A stretch of DNA of 64,000 nt from Mya arenaria (lineage: Eukaryota > Mollusca > Bivalvia > Myida > Myidae), in the NCBI RefSeq assembly GCF_026914265.1, contig NC_069124.1, forward strand, positions 69,370,402 through 69,434,401, written 5' to 3'. Below the pieces are notes generated by a model. It searched no databases, was not told the DNA's origin, and was given only the letters and a program-made list of their open reading frames with translations. A program made the translations under genes and the position numbers. Shown in pieces: positions 36,740 to 48,189 of this stretch (position 1 is its first letter; each line of letters begins with the position of its first letter).

Positions 36740-37226
36740 CAAACTTGTATCTGTTTTACAATGTTTGTGCTGGTGGGTAGTTGATCATGTTGTCATTGGA
36801 AATCCGTATTCATACCATTGGGATAGTCTTGTTATTGAGTGACTGATAGAAATATATTCTCGAATGATTGTTTAAACAGAGTCAACATTTATTGTAGTAT
36901 GTTCAAGAAAGTATTTGTTGTTGTGTTTACATGTCCATGCCTGTGTAAAGAATAAAGATAAAATAATGCCATGTGTTTCCTTACTCTAGGAATGGTCTTA
37001 AATTGTTAAGGATTGGTACTACATTGTTCAAACCCGGAAATTATGTTGTGAAGCAGCATGGAGCCTTAAATTTTTGGCAAAGCATTCAGCTAGCTAAATA
37101 GGTTAAGTAAAGAATGTTGATGACTATTAATGAAGCCTATTGTGTATCAAGCGCAAGAACTGTACCGTGCTATAACTTTGGTGTTGGTTGCTTTTACTGA
37201 AACCAGGAAATTAATTTTTAATCAAT
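35464..37226. other. OST3/6 3' UTR and repeat-like spacer
   Basis: After the stop, an AATAAA at 35642-35647 is a good polyadenylation signal. From about 35950 to 36500, diverged blocks recur around GTAGATGACCC and AAGGTCA(T/C)(G/A)GTCA. A pure poly-C run lies at 36693-36736. No gene was recognised. Confidence 0.5.
36693..36736. repeat. Poly-C homopolymer, about 44 bases
   Basis: An almost uninterrupted run of C ending in CTCCC. A shorter C-run occurs at 25982-25998 inside OST3/6 intron 1. Run length is unreliable in assemblies. Confidence 0.95.
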
Positions 37227-40200
37227 TGTATGTGGAGATGATGTGAAGTGATGAAACTTGGTATGTAGAGATGATGTGGAGATGATGAAACTTGGTATGT
37301 AGAGATGATGTGAAGTGATGAAACTTGGTATGTGGAGATGACTTGAAGTGATGAAACTTGGTATGTGGAGATGATGTGAAGTGATGAAACTTAGTATGTG
37401 GAGGTGATGTGAAGTAATGAAACTTGGTATATGGGGATGATGTGATGTGGAGATGATGTGAAGTGATGAAACTTGGTATGTGGAGCAGATGTGAAGTGAT
37501 GAAACTTGGTATGTGGAGATGATGTAAAGTGATGAAACTTGATATGTGGAGATGATGTGAAGTGATGAAACTTGGTATGTGGAGATGATGTGTGATGATG
37601 AAACTTGGTATGTGGAGATGATGTGAGATGATGAAACTTGGTATGTGGAGATGATGAAACTTGGTATGTAGAGATGATGTGAAGTGATGAAACTTGGTAT
37701 GTAGAGATGACGTGAAGTGATGAAACTTGATATGTGGAGATGACGTGAAGTGATGAAACTTGGTATGTGGAGATGATGTGAAGTGATGAAACTTGGTATA
37801 TGGGGATGACGTGAAGTTATGAAACTTGGTATGTAGAGATGACGTGAAGTGATGAAACTTGGTATGTGGAGATGACGTGAAGTGATGAAACTTGGTATGT
37901 GGAGATGACGTGAAGTGATGAAACTTGGTATGTGGAGATGACGTGAAGTAATGAAACTCGGTATGTGGAGATGATGTGAAGTGATGAAACTTGGTATGTG
38001 AAGTGATGAAACTTGGTATGTGGAGATAATGTGAAGTGATGAAACTTGGTATGTGGAGATGATGAAACTTGGTATGTAGAGATGATGTGGAGATGATGAA
38101 ACTTGGTATGTGGAGATGATGAAACTTGGTATGTAGAGATGATGTGGAGATGATGAAACTTGGTATGTGGAGATGATGAAACTTGGTATGTAGAAATGAT
38201 GTGAAGATGATGAAACTTGGTATGTGGAGATGATGAAACTTGGTATGTAGAGATAATGTGAAGTGATGAAACTCGGTATGTGGAGATGATGAAACTTGGT
38301 ATGTAGAGATGATGTGAAGATGATGAAACTTGGTATGTAGAGATGATGAAACTTGGTATGTAGAGATGATGTGGAGATGATGAAACTTGGTATGTGGAGA
38401 TTATGAAACTTGGTATGTGGAGATGATGAAACTTGGTATGTAGAGATGATGTGGAGATGATGAAACTTGGTATGTGGAGATGATGAAACTTGGTATGTGG
38501 AGATGATGAAACTTGGTATGTAGAGATAATGTGAAGTGATGAAACTCGGTATGTGGAGATGATGAAACTTCGTATGTGGAGATGATGTGGAGATGATGAA
38601 ACTTGGTATGTGGAGATGATGAAACTTGCTATGTGGAGATGATGAAACTTGGTATGTAGAGATGATGTGAAGTGATGAAACTTGGTATGTGGAGATGGCG
38701 TGAAGTGATGAAACTTGGTATGTGGAGATGACGTGAAGTGATGAAACTTGGTATGTAGAGATGATGTGAAGATGATGAAACTTGGTATGTAGAGATGATG
38801 TGGAGATGATGAAACTTGGTATGTAGAGATGATGTGAAGTGATGAAACTTGGTATGTGGAGATGACTTGAAGTGATGAAACTTGGTATGTGGAGATGATG
38901 TGAAGTGATGAAACTTAGTATGTGGAGGTGATGTGAAGTGATGAACTTTTGTATGTGGAGATGATGTGAAGTAATGAAACTTGGTATATGGGGATGATGT
39001 GATGTGGAGATGATGTGAAGTGATGAAACTTGGTATGTGGAGCAGATGTGAAGTGATGAAACTTGGTATGTGGAGATGATGTAAAGTGATGAAACTTGAT
39101 ATGTGGAGATGATGTGAAGTGATGAAACTTGGTATGTGGAGATGATGTGTGATGATGAAACTTGGTATGTGGAGATGATGTGAGATGATGAAACTTGGTA
39201 TGTGGAGATGATGAAACTTGGTATGTAGAGATGATGTGAAGTGATGAATCTTGGTATGTAGAGATGACGTGAAGTGATGAAACTTGATATGTGGAGATGA
39301 CGTGAAGTGATGAAACTTGGTATGTGGAGATGATGTGAAGTGATGAAACTTGGTATATGGGGATGACGTGAAGTTATGAAACTTGGTATGTAGAGATGAC
39401 GTGAAGTGATGAAACTTGGTATGTGGAGATGACGTGAAGTGATGAAACTTGGTATGTGGAGATGACGTGAAGTGATGAAACTTGGTATATGGAGATGACG
39501 TGAAGTAATGAAACTCGGTATGTGGAGATGATGTGAAGTGATGAAACTTGGTATGTGAAGTGATGAAACTTGGTATGTGGAGATAATGTGAAGTGATGAA
39601 ACTCGGTATGTGGAGATGATGAAACTTGGTATGTAGAGATGATGTGGAGATGATGAAACTTGGTATGTGGAGATGATGAAACTTGGTATGTAGAGATGAT
39701 GTGGAGATGATGAAACTTGGTATGTGGAGATGATGAAACTTGGTATGTAGAGATGATGTGAAGATGATGAAACTTGGTATGTGGAGATGATGAAACTTGG
39801 TATGTAGAGATAATGTGAAGTGATGAAACTCGGTATGTGGAGATGATGAAACTTGGTATGTAGAGATGATGTGAAGATGATGAAACTTGGTATGTAGAGA
39901 TGATGAAACTTGGTATGTAGAGATGATGTGGAGATGATGAAACTTGGTATGTGGAGATTATGAAACTTGGTATGTGGAGATGATGAAACTTGGTATGTAG
40001 AGATGATGTGGAGATGATGAAACTTGGTATGTGGAGATGATGAAACTTGGTATGTGGAGATGATGAAACTTGGTATGTAGAGATAATGTGAAGTGATGAA
40101 ACTCGGTATGTGGAGATGATGAAACTTCGTATGTGGAGATGATGTGGAGATGATGAAACTTGGTATGTGGAGATGATGAAACTTGCTATGTGGAGATGAT

Positions 40201-42057
40201 GAAACTTGGTATGTAGAGATGATGTGAAGTGATGAAACTTGGTATGTGGAGATGGCGTGAAGTGATGAAACTTGGTATGTGGAGATGACGTGAAGTGATG
40301 AAACTTGGTATGTAGAGATGATGTGAAGATGATGAAACTTGGTATGTAGAGATGATGTGGAGATGATGAAACTTGGTATGTAGAGATGATGTGAAGTGAT
40401 GAAACTTGGTATGTGGAGATGACTTGAAGTGATGAAACTTGGTATGTGGAGATGACGTGAAATGATGAAACTTGGTATGTGGAGATGATGTGAAGTGATG
40501 AAACTTGGTATGTAGAGATGACGTGAAATGATGAAACTTGGTATGTGGAGATGATGTGAAGTGATGAAACTTGGTATGTGGAGATGATGTGAAGTGATGA
40601 AACTTGGTATGTGGAGATGACGTGAAGTGATGAAACTCGGTATGTGGAGATGATGTGAAGTGATGAAACTTGGTATGTGAAGTGATGAAACTTGGTATGT
40701 GGAGATGACGTGAAGTGATGAAACTTGGTATGTGGAGATGATGTGAAGTGATGAAACTTGGTATGTGGAGATGATGAAACCTGGTATGTGGAGATGATGA
40801 AACTTGGTATGTGGAGATGACGTGAAGTGATGAGACTTGGTATGTGGAGATGATGTGAAGTGATGAAACTTGGTATGTGTAGATGATGTGAAGTGATGAA
40901 ACTTGGTATGTGGAGATTATGAAACTTGGTATGTGGAGATGATGTGAAGTGATGAAACTTGGTATGTGGAGATGATGTGAAGTGATGAAACTTGGTATGT
41001 GGAGATGACGTGAAGTGATGAAACTTGGTATGTGGAGATGACGTGAAGTGATGAAACTTGGTATGTAGAGATGATGTGAAGTGATGAAACTTGGTATGTA
41101 GAGATGATGTGAAGTGATGAAACTTGGTATGCGGAGATGACGTGAAGTGGTGAAACTTGGTATGTGGAGATGACGTGAAGTGATGAAACTTGGTATGTAG
41201 AGATGACGTGAAGTGGTGAAACTTGGTATGTAGAGATGACGTGAAGTGATGAAACATTGTATGTGGAGATGACGTGAAGTGATGAAACTTGGTATGTAGA
41301 GATGACGTGAAGTGATGAAACTTGGTATGTGGAGATGACGTGAAGTGATGAAACTTGGTATGTGGAAGTGACGTGAAGTGATGAAACTAGGTATGTAGAG
41401 ATGACGTGAAGTGATGAAACTTGGTATGTAGAGATGACGTGAAGTGATGAAACTTGGTAGGTAAAGATGACGTGAAGTGATGAAACTTGGTATGTAGAGA
41501 TGACGTGAAGTGATGAAACTTGTTATGTGGAGATGACGTGAAGTGATGAAACTTGGTATGTGGAGATGATGTGAAGTGATGAAACTTGGTATGTGGAGAT
41601 GATGTTAAGTGATGAAACTTGGTATGTGGAGATGACGTGACGTGATGAAACTTGGTATGTGTGGGGATGATGTGAAGTGATGAATCTTGGTATGTGGAGA
41701 TGATGTGAAGTGATGAAACTTGGTATGTAGAGATGACGTGAAGTGATGAAACTTAGTATGTGGAGATGACGTGACGTGATGAAACTTGGTATGTGTGGGG
41801 ATGATGTGAAGTGATGAATCTTGGTATGTGGAGATGATGTGAAGTGATGAAACTTGGTATGTAGAGATGACGTGAAGTGATGAAACTTGGTATGTGGAGA
41901 TGACGTGACGTGATGAAACTTGGTATGTGTGGGGATGATGTGAAGTGATGAATCTTGGTATGTGGAGATGATGTGAAGTGATGAAACTTGGTATGTGGAG
42001 ATTATGTGAAGGGATGAATCTTGTTAATATGTAGAGATGATATGAAATGATGAAACT
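37227..42057. repeat. 33-bp satellite array with 1.5-kb higher-order repeat
   Basis: About 4.8 kb of tandem units with consensus GATGAAACTTGGTATGTGGA plus GATGATGTGAAGT (33 bp). Shortened 23-bp units lack ATGTGAAGT, and 34-bp variants also occur. Landmark variants repeat at a fixed offset: TAGAGATGATGTGAAG before a GATGACTT unit at 37300, 38824 and 40381; GGAGCAGAT at 37483 and 39040; GGAGATGGCG at 38691 and 40248. This shows a higher-order repeat of 1524 bp in the first copy and 1557 bp in the second. The right third (40450-42057) is homogeneous in 33-bp units. Because 33 is divisible by three, an 11-residue repeat frame stays open on the minus strand, but there is no sign of a gene. Confidence 0.97.
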
Positions 42058-42996
42058 GTAAACAACAGGCTTAACAAAACATTTAAATAAGAGCTCAATT
42101 GATTACAGTTATTTAATAATTTGTTCATAACTTAAAGAAAGATTATATTACGAACATAAAATCTGTAAGCGCGCCTTTATATTGCCAAATCTTTTGATTG
42201 CCGTGTTTTGTCGCATTGCAGCGTTTCTATGTATTTTGGAAGATTGTACTTGACAGACACTGGCTTCATTGTTGAATTATGAGATATGCCCCTTTAACAA
42301 TTTTTAAAACAAGCAAAAAACACATTGAATTATTTGAATTTAGAACGATTATTCTGATTCATTTTAACACCATGCACTACTGCTGATATCATGATATTAT
42401 ACATGAAAATAAAGATGCACATATTCCCTACTTCAATGAGAATGACAAAACAGATACTTCCTAGGTTAATGGACTGACGCACACCAATGAATATGGTAAA
42501 AATATTTTCCAACATAATATTATCCGTATGACAGACACAACCCCGGGAATGTTTCCAGACATAATAACGCTCAGTTCAGACGTAATTCTAAAAAAAAAAC
42601 CAATACAATCTGAAAATAAAATGATTTATTAATTTCAGTATTATAGATCCTTGTATTCTCGCATTACAAGTAAACAAAATATATATATATTTGAAGATAC
42701 ACGCTGTTGCAACTAACTCATTTGACGCACAGTGGTTGAAACAGTATTTCTTAACTACTCTGTCTATACATAGCACATTAGGGGTGGTTCGTCTGATGCT
42801 ACGTTATGAAACTTACATAACGTATCTTCAGACGAAGCACCCTCGCACCTGGGTCAGTGATGATCATGCGAGACGGCGTAGAGGTTTTCCTGAACAGTTC
42901 GTTCTATCGCGTAATTCTCGACCACCGTGGCGCAATTGACACGTCCCGGGAATGATGATAAATGTGCTGAAACCCTTGAACTGCTCCGTGGAGTGG
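42058..42996. other. Spacer and 3' region of the receptor gene
   Basis: AT-rich with no gene. From about 42865 to 42996 the minus strand still aligns with the tail-coding part of the sister receptor copy (53343-53480), beyond the stop of this copy. Confidence 0.45.
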
Positions 42997-44033
42997 TTAT
43001 CCTCTATTGACGTCCTTCCACCGGCGGATGATGAGGAATACTGCCAGGTTGAGGAAACCGCCAATGTTAGAGAACGTGGTAACAAAATGGAAGATAGGCT
43101 GCGGCACGTCGTCTGTACCGAGTCCCCATATGCCGTATAGCGCCATGGCCCACCACTGGATGAAGAACGCAGCCACAAATAGTGACATGGCGCGGGCAGC
43201 GCGGTGGGACGCCCGCATGGAGGCGGGCATGGGGCCAAGTGACACCTTGATATCGTTACACTGCTTCCGGATCTGATTCCATGTGAGGATGTAGAGCACG
43301 ATGTTCATGACAAGAACGATCAACAGAGGTACCGTCGTGAAAAACGTGTTTGTTATCCGGCCCTTGATCCCGTCAAAGTAGCAACTGTAATAATTGTTAC
43401 ATAGCATAGCTTGTATATTTTGTATGTATTCATTTCAGTTATCATTTTCGACCAATTACATATAATTCATTTGAATGGTAAGTAAAGTTTGATGGTAACT
43501 TACAATGATCCGTTGGTTCCGAGCTGGCCGAATATACCGGCAATGGTTGCTCCCAGAAACGGAGCGCCGAACATCCACGTGAGCAGCCGCCAGTCATAGC
43601 GCCCGAAGTTGATGTCCCGGTCAAAGTACATGAGCATAAAAGCGTTGACGGCCACCACGTTCACCATGAGATTCTGGGCCGTTATGAACAAGGCGAGGTT
43701 GAAGCCATAGAACTCACACAACTCCTTTGGATAAACATGGTTTCGGACGATCACGATGTGAAGGTGGTCGGCGAAATGTGACACGTTGAAGAGGCTGTCA
43801 CAAACCGCCAGGTAAACAACGAACCTCTCACTCTTGGACCACTGCCTGAAAAACGACTTGTAGTTCCGGTGCCTGAATGACAGCACGACAGAGGTCACTG
43901 CACACGTGAAACTCGTCACGATACACAGTATGGCGGGAATGTGGATGGCCAGAAACGTTCCGTTGTTAAGTCCGTACACGGGAATATCGTAGCCATCTTT
44001 GAACGACTCCTCATCACTGGTGTTATTCTCCAT
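42997..44033 (-). CDS. Orphan seven-transmembrane receptor, copy A
   Basis: Two exons, 43504-44033 and 42997-43384, join at GT-AG in phase to 305 residues. Seven hydrophobic spans are visible: about 27-52, 70-95, 106-137, 148-172, 187-212, 238-262 and 272-297. A Cys at the start of TM3 (LCEFYGF, about 106) and one in the second outer loop (FCYFDG, about 178) could form the usual GPCR disulfide. The N-terminus has N-glycosylation sites (NNTS, NNGT). There is no rhodopsin-type DRY or NPxxY, and the TM3 end reads MLMYFDRD. The overall pattern recalls cAMP-receptor-like or GPR157-like receptors, but this is tentative and the ligand is unknown. The stop comes earlier than in copy B, and downstream sequence still resembles copy B's His-rich tail. 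Confidence 0.82.
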
Positions 44034-44706
44034 TGTCTAATCTATTCTGACATATAGTATATAATATCCTGAAAATGTTTGCGTCAATACTTTTGTTTAT
44101 ACATTTCCCTCTCTGTGGTCAGTAATTATAAAAAGTTTCTTTTAAATATGCTGCCACATAAAAACTTAAGATAATTTGAGGTGTTAATATCAAACACTTT
44201 ACACATTGAACGTCAACACTTAAGCCCAAAGTATTATAAGTAGTCCATTTTGTACACGTTTTTTTATTCATATTTTTTTTATTAGTGCATCATAATTCCT
44301 AGTTAATCTAAGTATGCAATTAGCTCTCCGTATTTCTTACAGCCTACCGGGAAGATCCTGTGCCAAAACGAAAACCAAGTGTGGTGTAAAATTATTTTCA
44401 AATGTAGAATGGTATGTGTTTTTATCAGTTTCTCATTTAATTTTGTCATTGTACTTCCTACTTACTCGAAACTTGCGTTTTAAAGTTGCTGAGGTTATCT
44501 CTTAAGGTCGAGTTGTAGTTACACAATAAGGTATCGCTATTTCACTCTCATACGTACATTCTGCTCACCTCATATGTATTCATTTCCACTGTAACATATA
44601 TATACATACACACTCATACGTATTCGCATAACAGTACACCAAGTGAGTGATGTGGTGCAAAAACATGTAGAACAAAACAAAAAAAGTTTAATACGTCAAC
44701 ATTTAA
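44034..44706. other. Intergenic, upstream of receptor copy A
   Basis: AT-rich with no clear gene. This would contain the promoter of copy A, but no motif stands out. Confidence 0.4.
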
Positions 44707-44824
<118 letters not shown>

Positions 44825-44979
44825 TTATATATTTTAGCACATGATTAACTCGTTTATGCAGTCAAAACTCGTTATGTCGAAGTCGTTGGGACATCTGAAT
44901 TTTTTTTCGATATATCGAACATACGATATAAACAAAATACAAAACATGTTTAACTAAAAACGACATGTATAAAGGTATG

Positions 44980-45120
44980 TAAGCAATAAATTTTTACTAT
45001 ATTTTGTTTAACTGAGGTGTTTTTTAAAACATCTACTTGTGGCCGTTCGTGTAAGATAGGTCCATGATCCGAACCCTACGCTCGGGTTTGGATGAACCTA
45101 TCTTACAATGGCAGATACTT
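44980..45120. repeat. Foldback element copy with GTAAGATAGG arms (short form)
   Basis: The core 45051-45106 is an imperfect palindrome: GTAAGATAGGTCCATGATCC is mirrored by GGATGAACCTATCTTAC around CGAACCCTACGCTCGGGTTT. The flank TTTTGTTTAACTGAGGTG (45002-45019) recurs inverted beside the related palindrome at 55569-55702, which defines a dispersed element family. Confidence 0.7.
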
Positions 45121-45666
45121 ATAACCCAGTGGTGATATATCAGTAGCATAATGAAAATTGTCGATGTATCACTTTGAAAGACGCTTTGTGTTTAAATTGA
45201 GTTGATCAATCTCCATTGAAACGTCTCGAGTGCACTACAGTATCTGTATGTAAAAGGATAGGCCAGGGCTTAATTCTTGCACCCTTTCAGTGACACAGTT
45301 TATTTCGGAGAAATGCAAGTCATTGGTCGTTCTTTGCGTATAAGATTAGTATCGATTCAATTGAGAGAGCTGTCATAGAATTTACAGATGTTGGGTTCGT
45401 TGGATCTTCGCTAAACAAAAACACTTGCATATGTATATGTTTAATTCGTAGCCTTATTTTTTGCGTAAGAGGTTGGGAATTTAAGCTAGGCTTCCAAGGA
45501 TTTCGTTGATTGGCATAGTTTCGTCAGATCGTCCGTAAGGGTAGGGTTCCAAATTTACAAGGACCAGCAATTAGACCATAATGTGAGTGTTCAAGTTCAT
45601 CCAATAGATCGCTGATAAAGAGTAGATAACTCAACGTTGTCATTATTCCACATTGGCAAGGGCCTT

Positions 45667-45921
45667 GGCCCCAATTTCTCGAAACTACTTAAGTCCCTTA
45701 TAACAGGAATAAGATAAGCTTACTATTTTTATGTTTCAATAATTTGCGTATTATTTACTTCTTTAATAAGAGTTTTTATACTTAAGATAGGAATTATCTT
45801 TATGATAATCACAATAGACCATTTTTCAATTATCAAAATTCAATTTAAGTATGTATTTTGGCTTATTGAAATAAGCTACTTAAGTGTGCTAAGCTGAAGA
45901 AGTTTCGACAAATTGGGGGCC
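45667..45921. mobile_element. MITE-like element, about 255 bp
   Basis: The ends GGCCCCAATTTCTCGAAACT and AGTTTCGACAAATTGGGGGC are inverted copies with two differences. The interior is AT-rich, itself partly symmetric (ACTTAAGT near both ends), with no ORF. It is a non-autonomous inverted-repeat element, superfamily not assigned. Confidence 0.72.
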
Positions 45922-45977
45922 TGTGTACATCTTTTACAAAAAACAGCTCCTACATTCGTGTATGAATCAACTAGAAT

Positions 45978-46330
45978 TTAATCAATTTGCCACCTATACC
46001 GAGTCCTTGCAATCGAATGAACAGGACACCGTGGTGTACGTTGTCAAACGCGTCGGCTGTGTCCAGAAATGCCGCGTAGACCTGGGATGTATGTTCGAGC
46101 CTATCACTCCTACAGATTACCCGCTGTGGTTACTGAACACATGGGCTTATCGTGTTTTGCTGGTGTTTTGGAAACGACTTTTAATGTATTTTGCACCACT
46201 CTGTATGAATAAGTTTTTCAAACAGTTTGTACAATACCAGAAGTAACTTTATTGTTCCATTACTTTTAGGATTAGTTAAAACCTTTTCTTCTTCATGAAT
46301 GGGTATAATGATCACAATATTGCAGCCATT
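45978..46330 (-). mobile_element. Degraded LINE reverse-transcriptase fragment
   Basis: The minus strand encodes VYAAFLDTADAFDNVHHGVL followed by FIRLQGLGIG, which matches the first catalytic-Asp block of non-LTR reverse transcriptases (FLD..KAFD.V.H..L). About 150 bases upstream, LLLVLYKLFEKLIHTEW matches the preceding RT motif. Frames between the two are disrupted. Only the front part of the RT domain remains, ending near the MITE at 45921. The clade differs from the LINE in the OST3/6 intron. Confidence 0.72.
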
Positions 46331-46457
46331 TGGTATATAATAATAATAACAAAAATAATAACTTTATTTAAAGAAGGTAACACATTAAGACATAGGCATC
46401 ATATTATAAACAAACATAATACACGTCTTATTTACAATGTGGCCTTCTGAAAGAACA

Positions 46458-46506
46458 CACACACACACGCACGCACGCACGCACGCACACACACACGCAC
46501 ACACGC

Positions 46507-46541
<35 letters not shown>
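46458..46541. repeat. CA/CACG-rich microsatellite
   Basis: About 84 bases of (AC)n with GCAC interruptions. Confidence 0.95.
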
Positions 46542-46543
<2 letters not shown>

Positions 46544-47490
46544 AACAACTTAGCTTCTCAGCTCCTAACCACCGTAGAATTTGTGTTTTCACTGTCAAAT
46601 TTTAAGTGTTTTTGAAATAAATGTATTAATTTATTTAAAAAAAAATCAATGTCGATAAAGTGTTTCAAATATTTTTAAATAATTACATCATATGATAAGT
46701 CTGATACTTAAGGCTAAGGCACATGACTTAAGATAGGAAATGAATCAAGATGTTATGAATACCGGCCCATGTCTCCTTCCATTCCGCAATGCGGGGTTAC
46801 ATTTTCCATCTTATCATTTTCATATTGCTTACGTCTGTTAATGACCATATCAGCGTATTTGGATTTGGACACATCTATAATAACAGCCGGATACCATTGG
46901 CTACATGTAGTTTACTTCACAGAGTTGCCATTCGATTTACATTTGTTTCTAGCCAGCTGTTTTTCATGGTCGTCATAAAAAGGTATTAATATCTTGTTTT
47001 GTTCACTAATAAAACTTTGTTTCGCATTTTTATTCTGCGCACAATCAACATTATGTGATCTACCATCAAATCCCGTTTGTATCTTGCGTCTTTTTGAAAT
47101 GTATAAGCGCGTTTAACATTGTAATTCCAGTTCGGTTTAACATGATCCGCATTTGACAGTTGATACAGTTGATAGGGAGCTTTACACTACACAATTGCCA
47201 ATATGTTCGTACAAAAATCGATCATTTGCTGGACAATATTGCATATGATTTAAATAATATTTTAACGATTCTTCATTTACATAAACGACTGCACTTCCTT
47301 GTATCAATAAACAGAAATTCTGGGGAGCTAAACAAGGTGCAAGTATATACGACATTTGCTTGATACAGCTAGATGGTCTTAAACACGAGACTCATTGCAA
47401 CTAATGACATGGTGCAAATATGTCAGTTTGTAGCCTGCTAACTATACAATGGTCCTAGTACACTCATTTCATCTTGTGACTGTGGTTCTA
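46542..47490. other. Intergenic, no gene seen
   Basis: AT-rich with short open frames only. None shows a recognisable protein pattern. Confidence 0.4.
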
Positions 47491-47599
47491 ACTGGAAGCT
47501 TAGCTTAGTTAGTTGCCTACTAACTCGAAACTTAGCTTATTAATTGCCTACTAACTCGAAACTTAGCTTAGTTAAGCTGTGTGAAGTTAGCTAAACATA

Positions 47600-47812
47600 C
47601 GACATTGGACATTGGACATTCAAAATCGAATGTTGTGCTGGCACGACATTGGACATTGGACATTCAAAAGTGAAAGTCGTGCTAGCACGATATTGGACAT
47701 TGGACATTCAAAATCGAATGTTGTGCTGGCACGACATTGGACATTGGACATTCAAAAGTGAAAGTCGTGCTAGCACGACATTGGACATTCAAAATCGAAT
47801 GTTGTGCTTAAG
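47600..47812. repeat. 44-bp tandem repeat in alternating A/B units
   Basis: Five units begin with ACATTGGACATTCAAAA. A units continue TCGAATGTTGTGCTGGCACG, and B units continue GTGAAAGTCGTGCTAGCACG. They alternate A-B-A-B-A, giving an 88-bp dimer. The last unit is shortened. Just before it (47495-47580) is a small repeat of AACTCGAAACTTAGCTTA. Confidence 0.9.
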
Positions 47813-48189
47813 TTAGTTGTAAGCTATGGTTGTTTTTTCAGGTTTAGATGACGCAAAGGTCTCGTTATTAAGCAAGTTTATACGTACCCATATCGCTACC
47901 TTACGTCTCGGTCACAATGACAACCTAGATATTTGTTTTGTACGAAAAACACATTTTTCTGTTGTTGTTAAAATTTGTATAACATGAACACTATTGCAGA
48001 AGTAGTCAAATGGAATTCTAGCTGCTTTCACGACAGGATCAGACAAAGTGGTTATGTGGCAGGTCTGTAGAAAACGATTAACGTAGGAGATTGTCCTGCT
48101 TAAGAATACCCTGCAAATTTCGTACCTCGCACGAATTAGGTGATTTTGTACGAATTTCGAGCGATCTCAAAACATTCAGGATAATCCCA

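Noticed and set aside
39374-41257. 627-residue minus-strand open frame with an 11-residue repeat
   Set aside because: It results from a 33-bp unit divisible by three. The frame shifts wherever 23- or 34-bp units occur, and there is no start context, splice pattern or known domain.
42864-43238. Second minus-strand frame overlapping receptor copy A exon 2
   Set aside because: It is a shadow frame. The receptor frame shows the transmembrane pattern and matches copy B.
45923-46246. 107-residue plus-strand protein
   Set aside because: It has no protein-like pattern. The minus strand of the same bases encodes reverse-transcriptase motifs.
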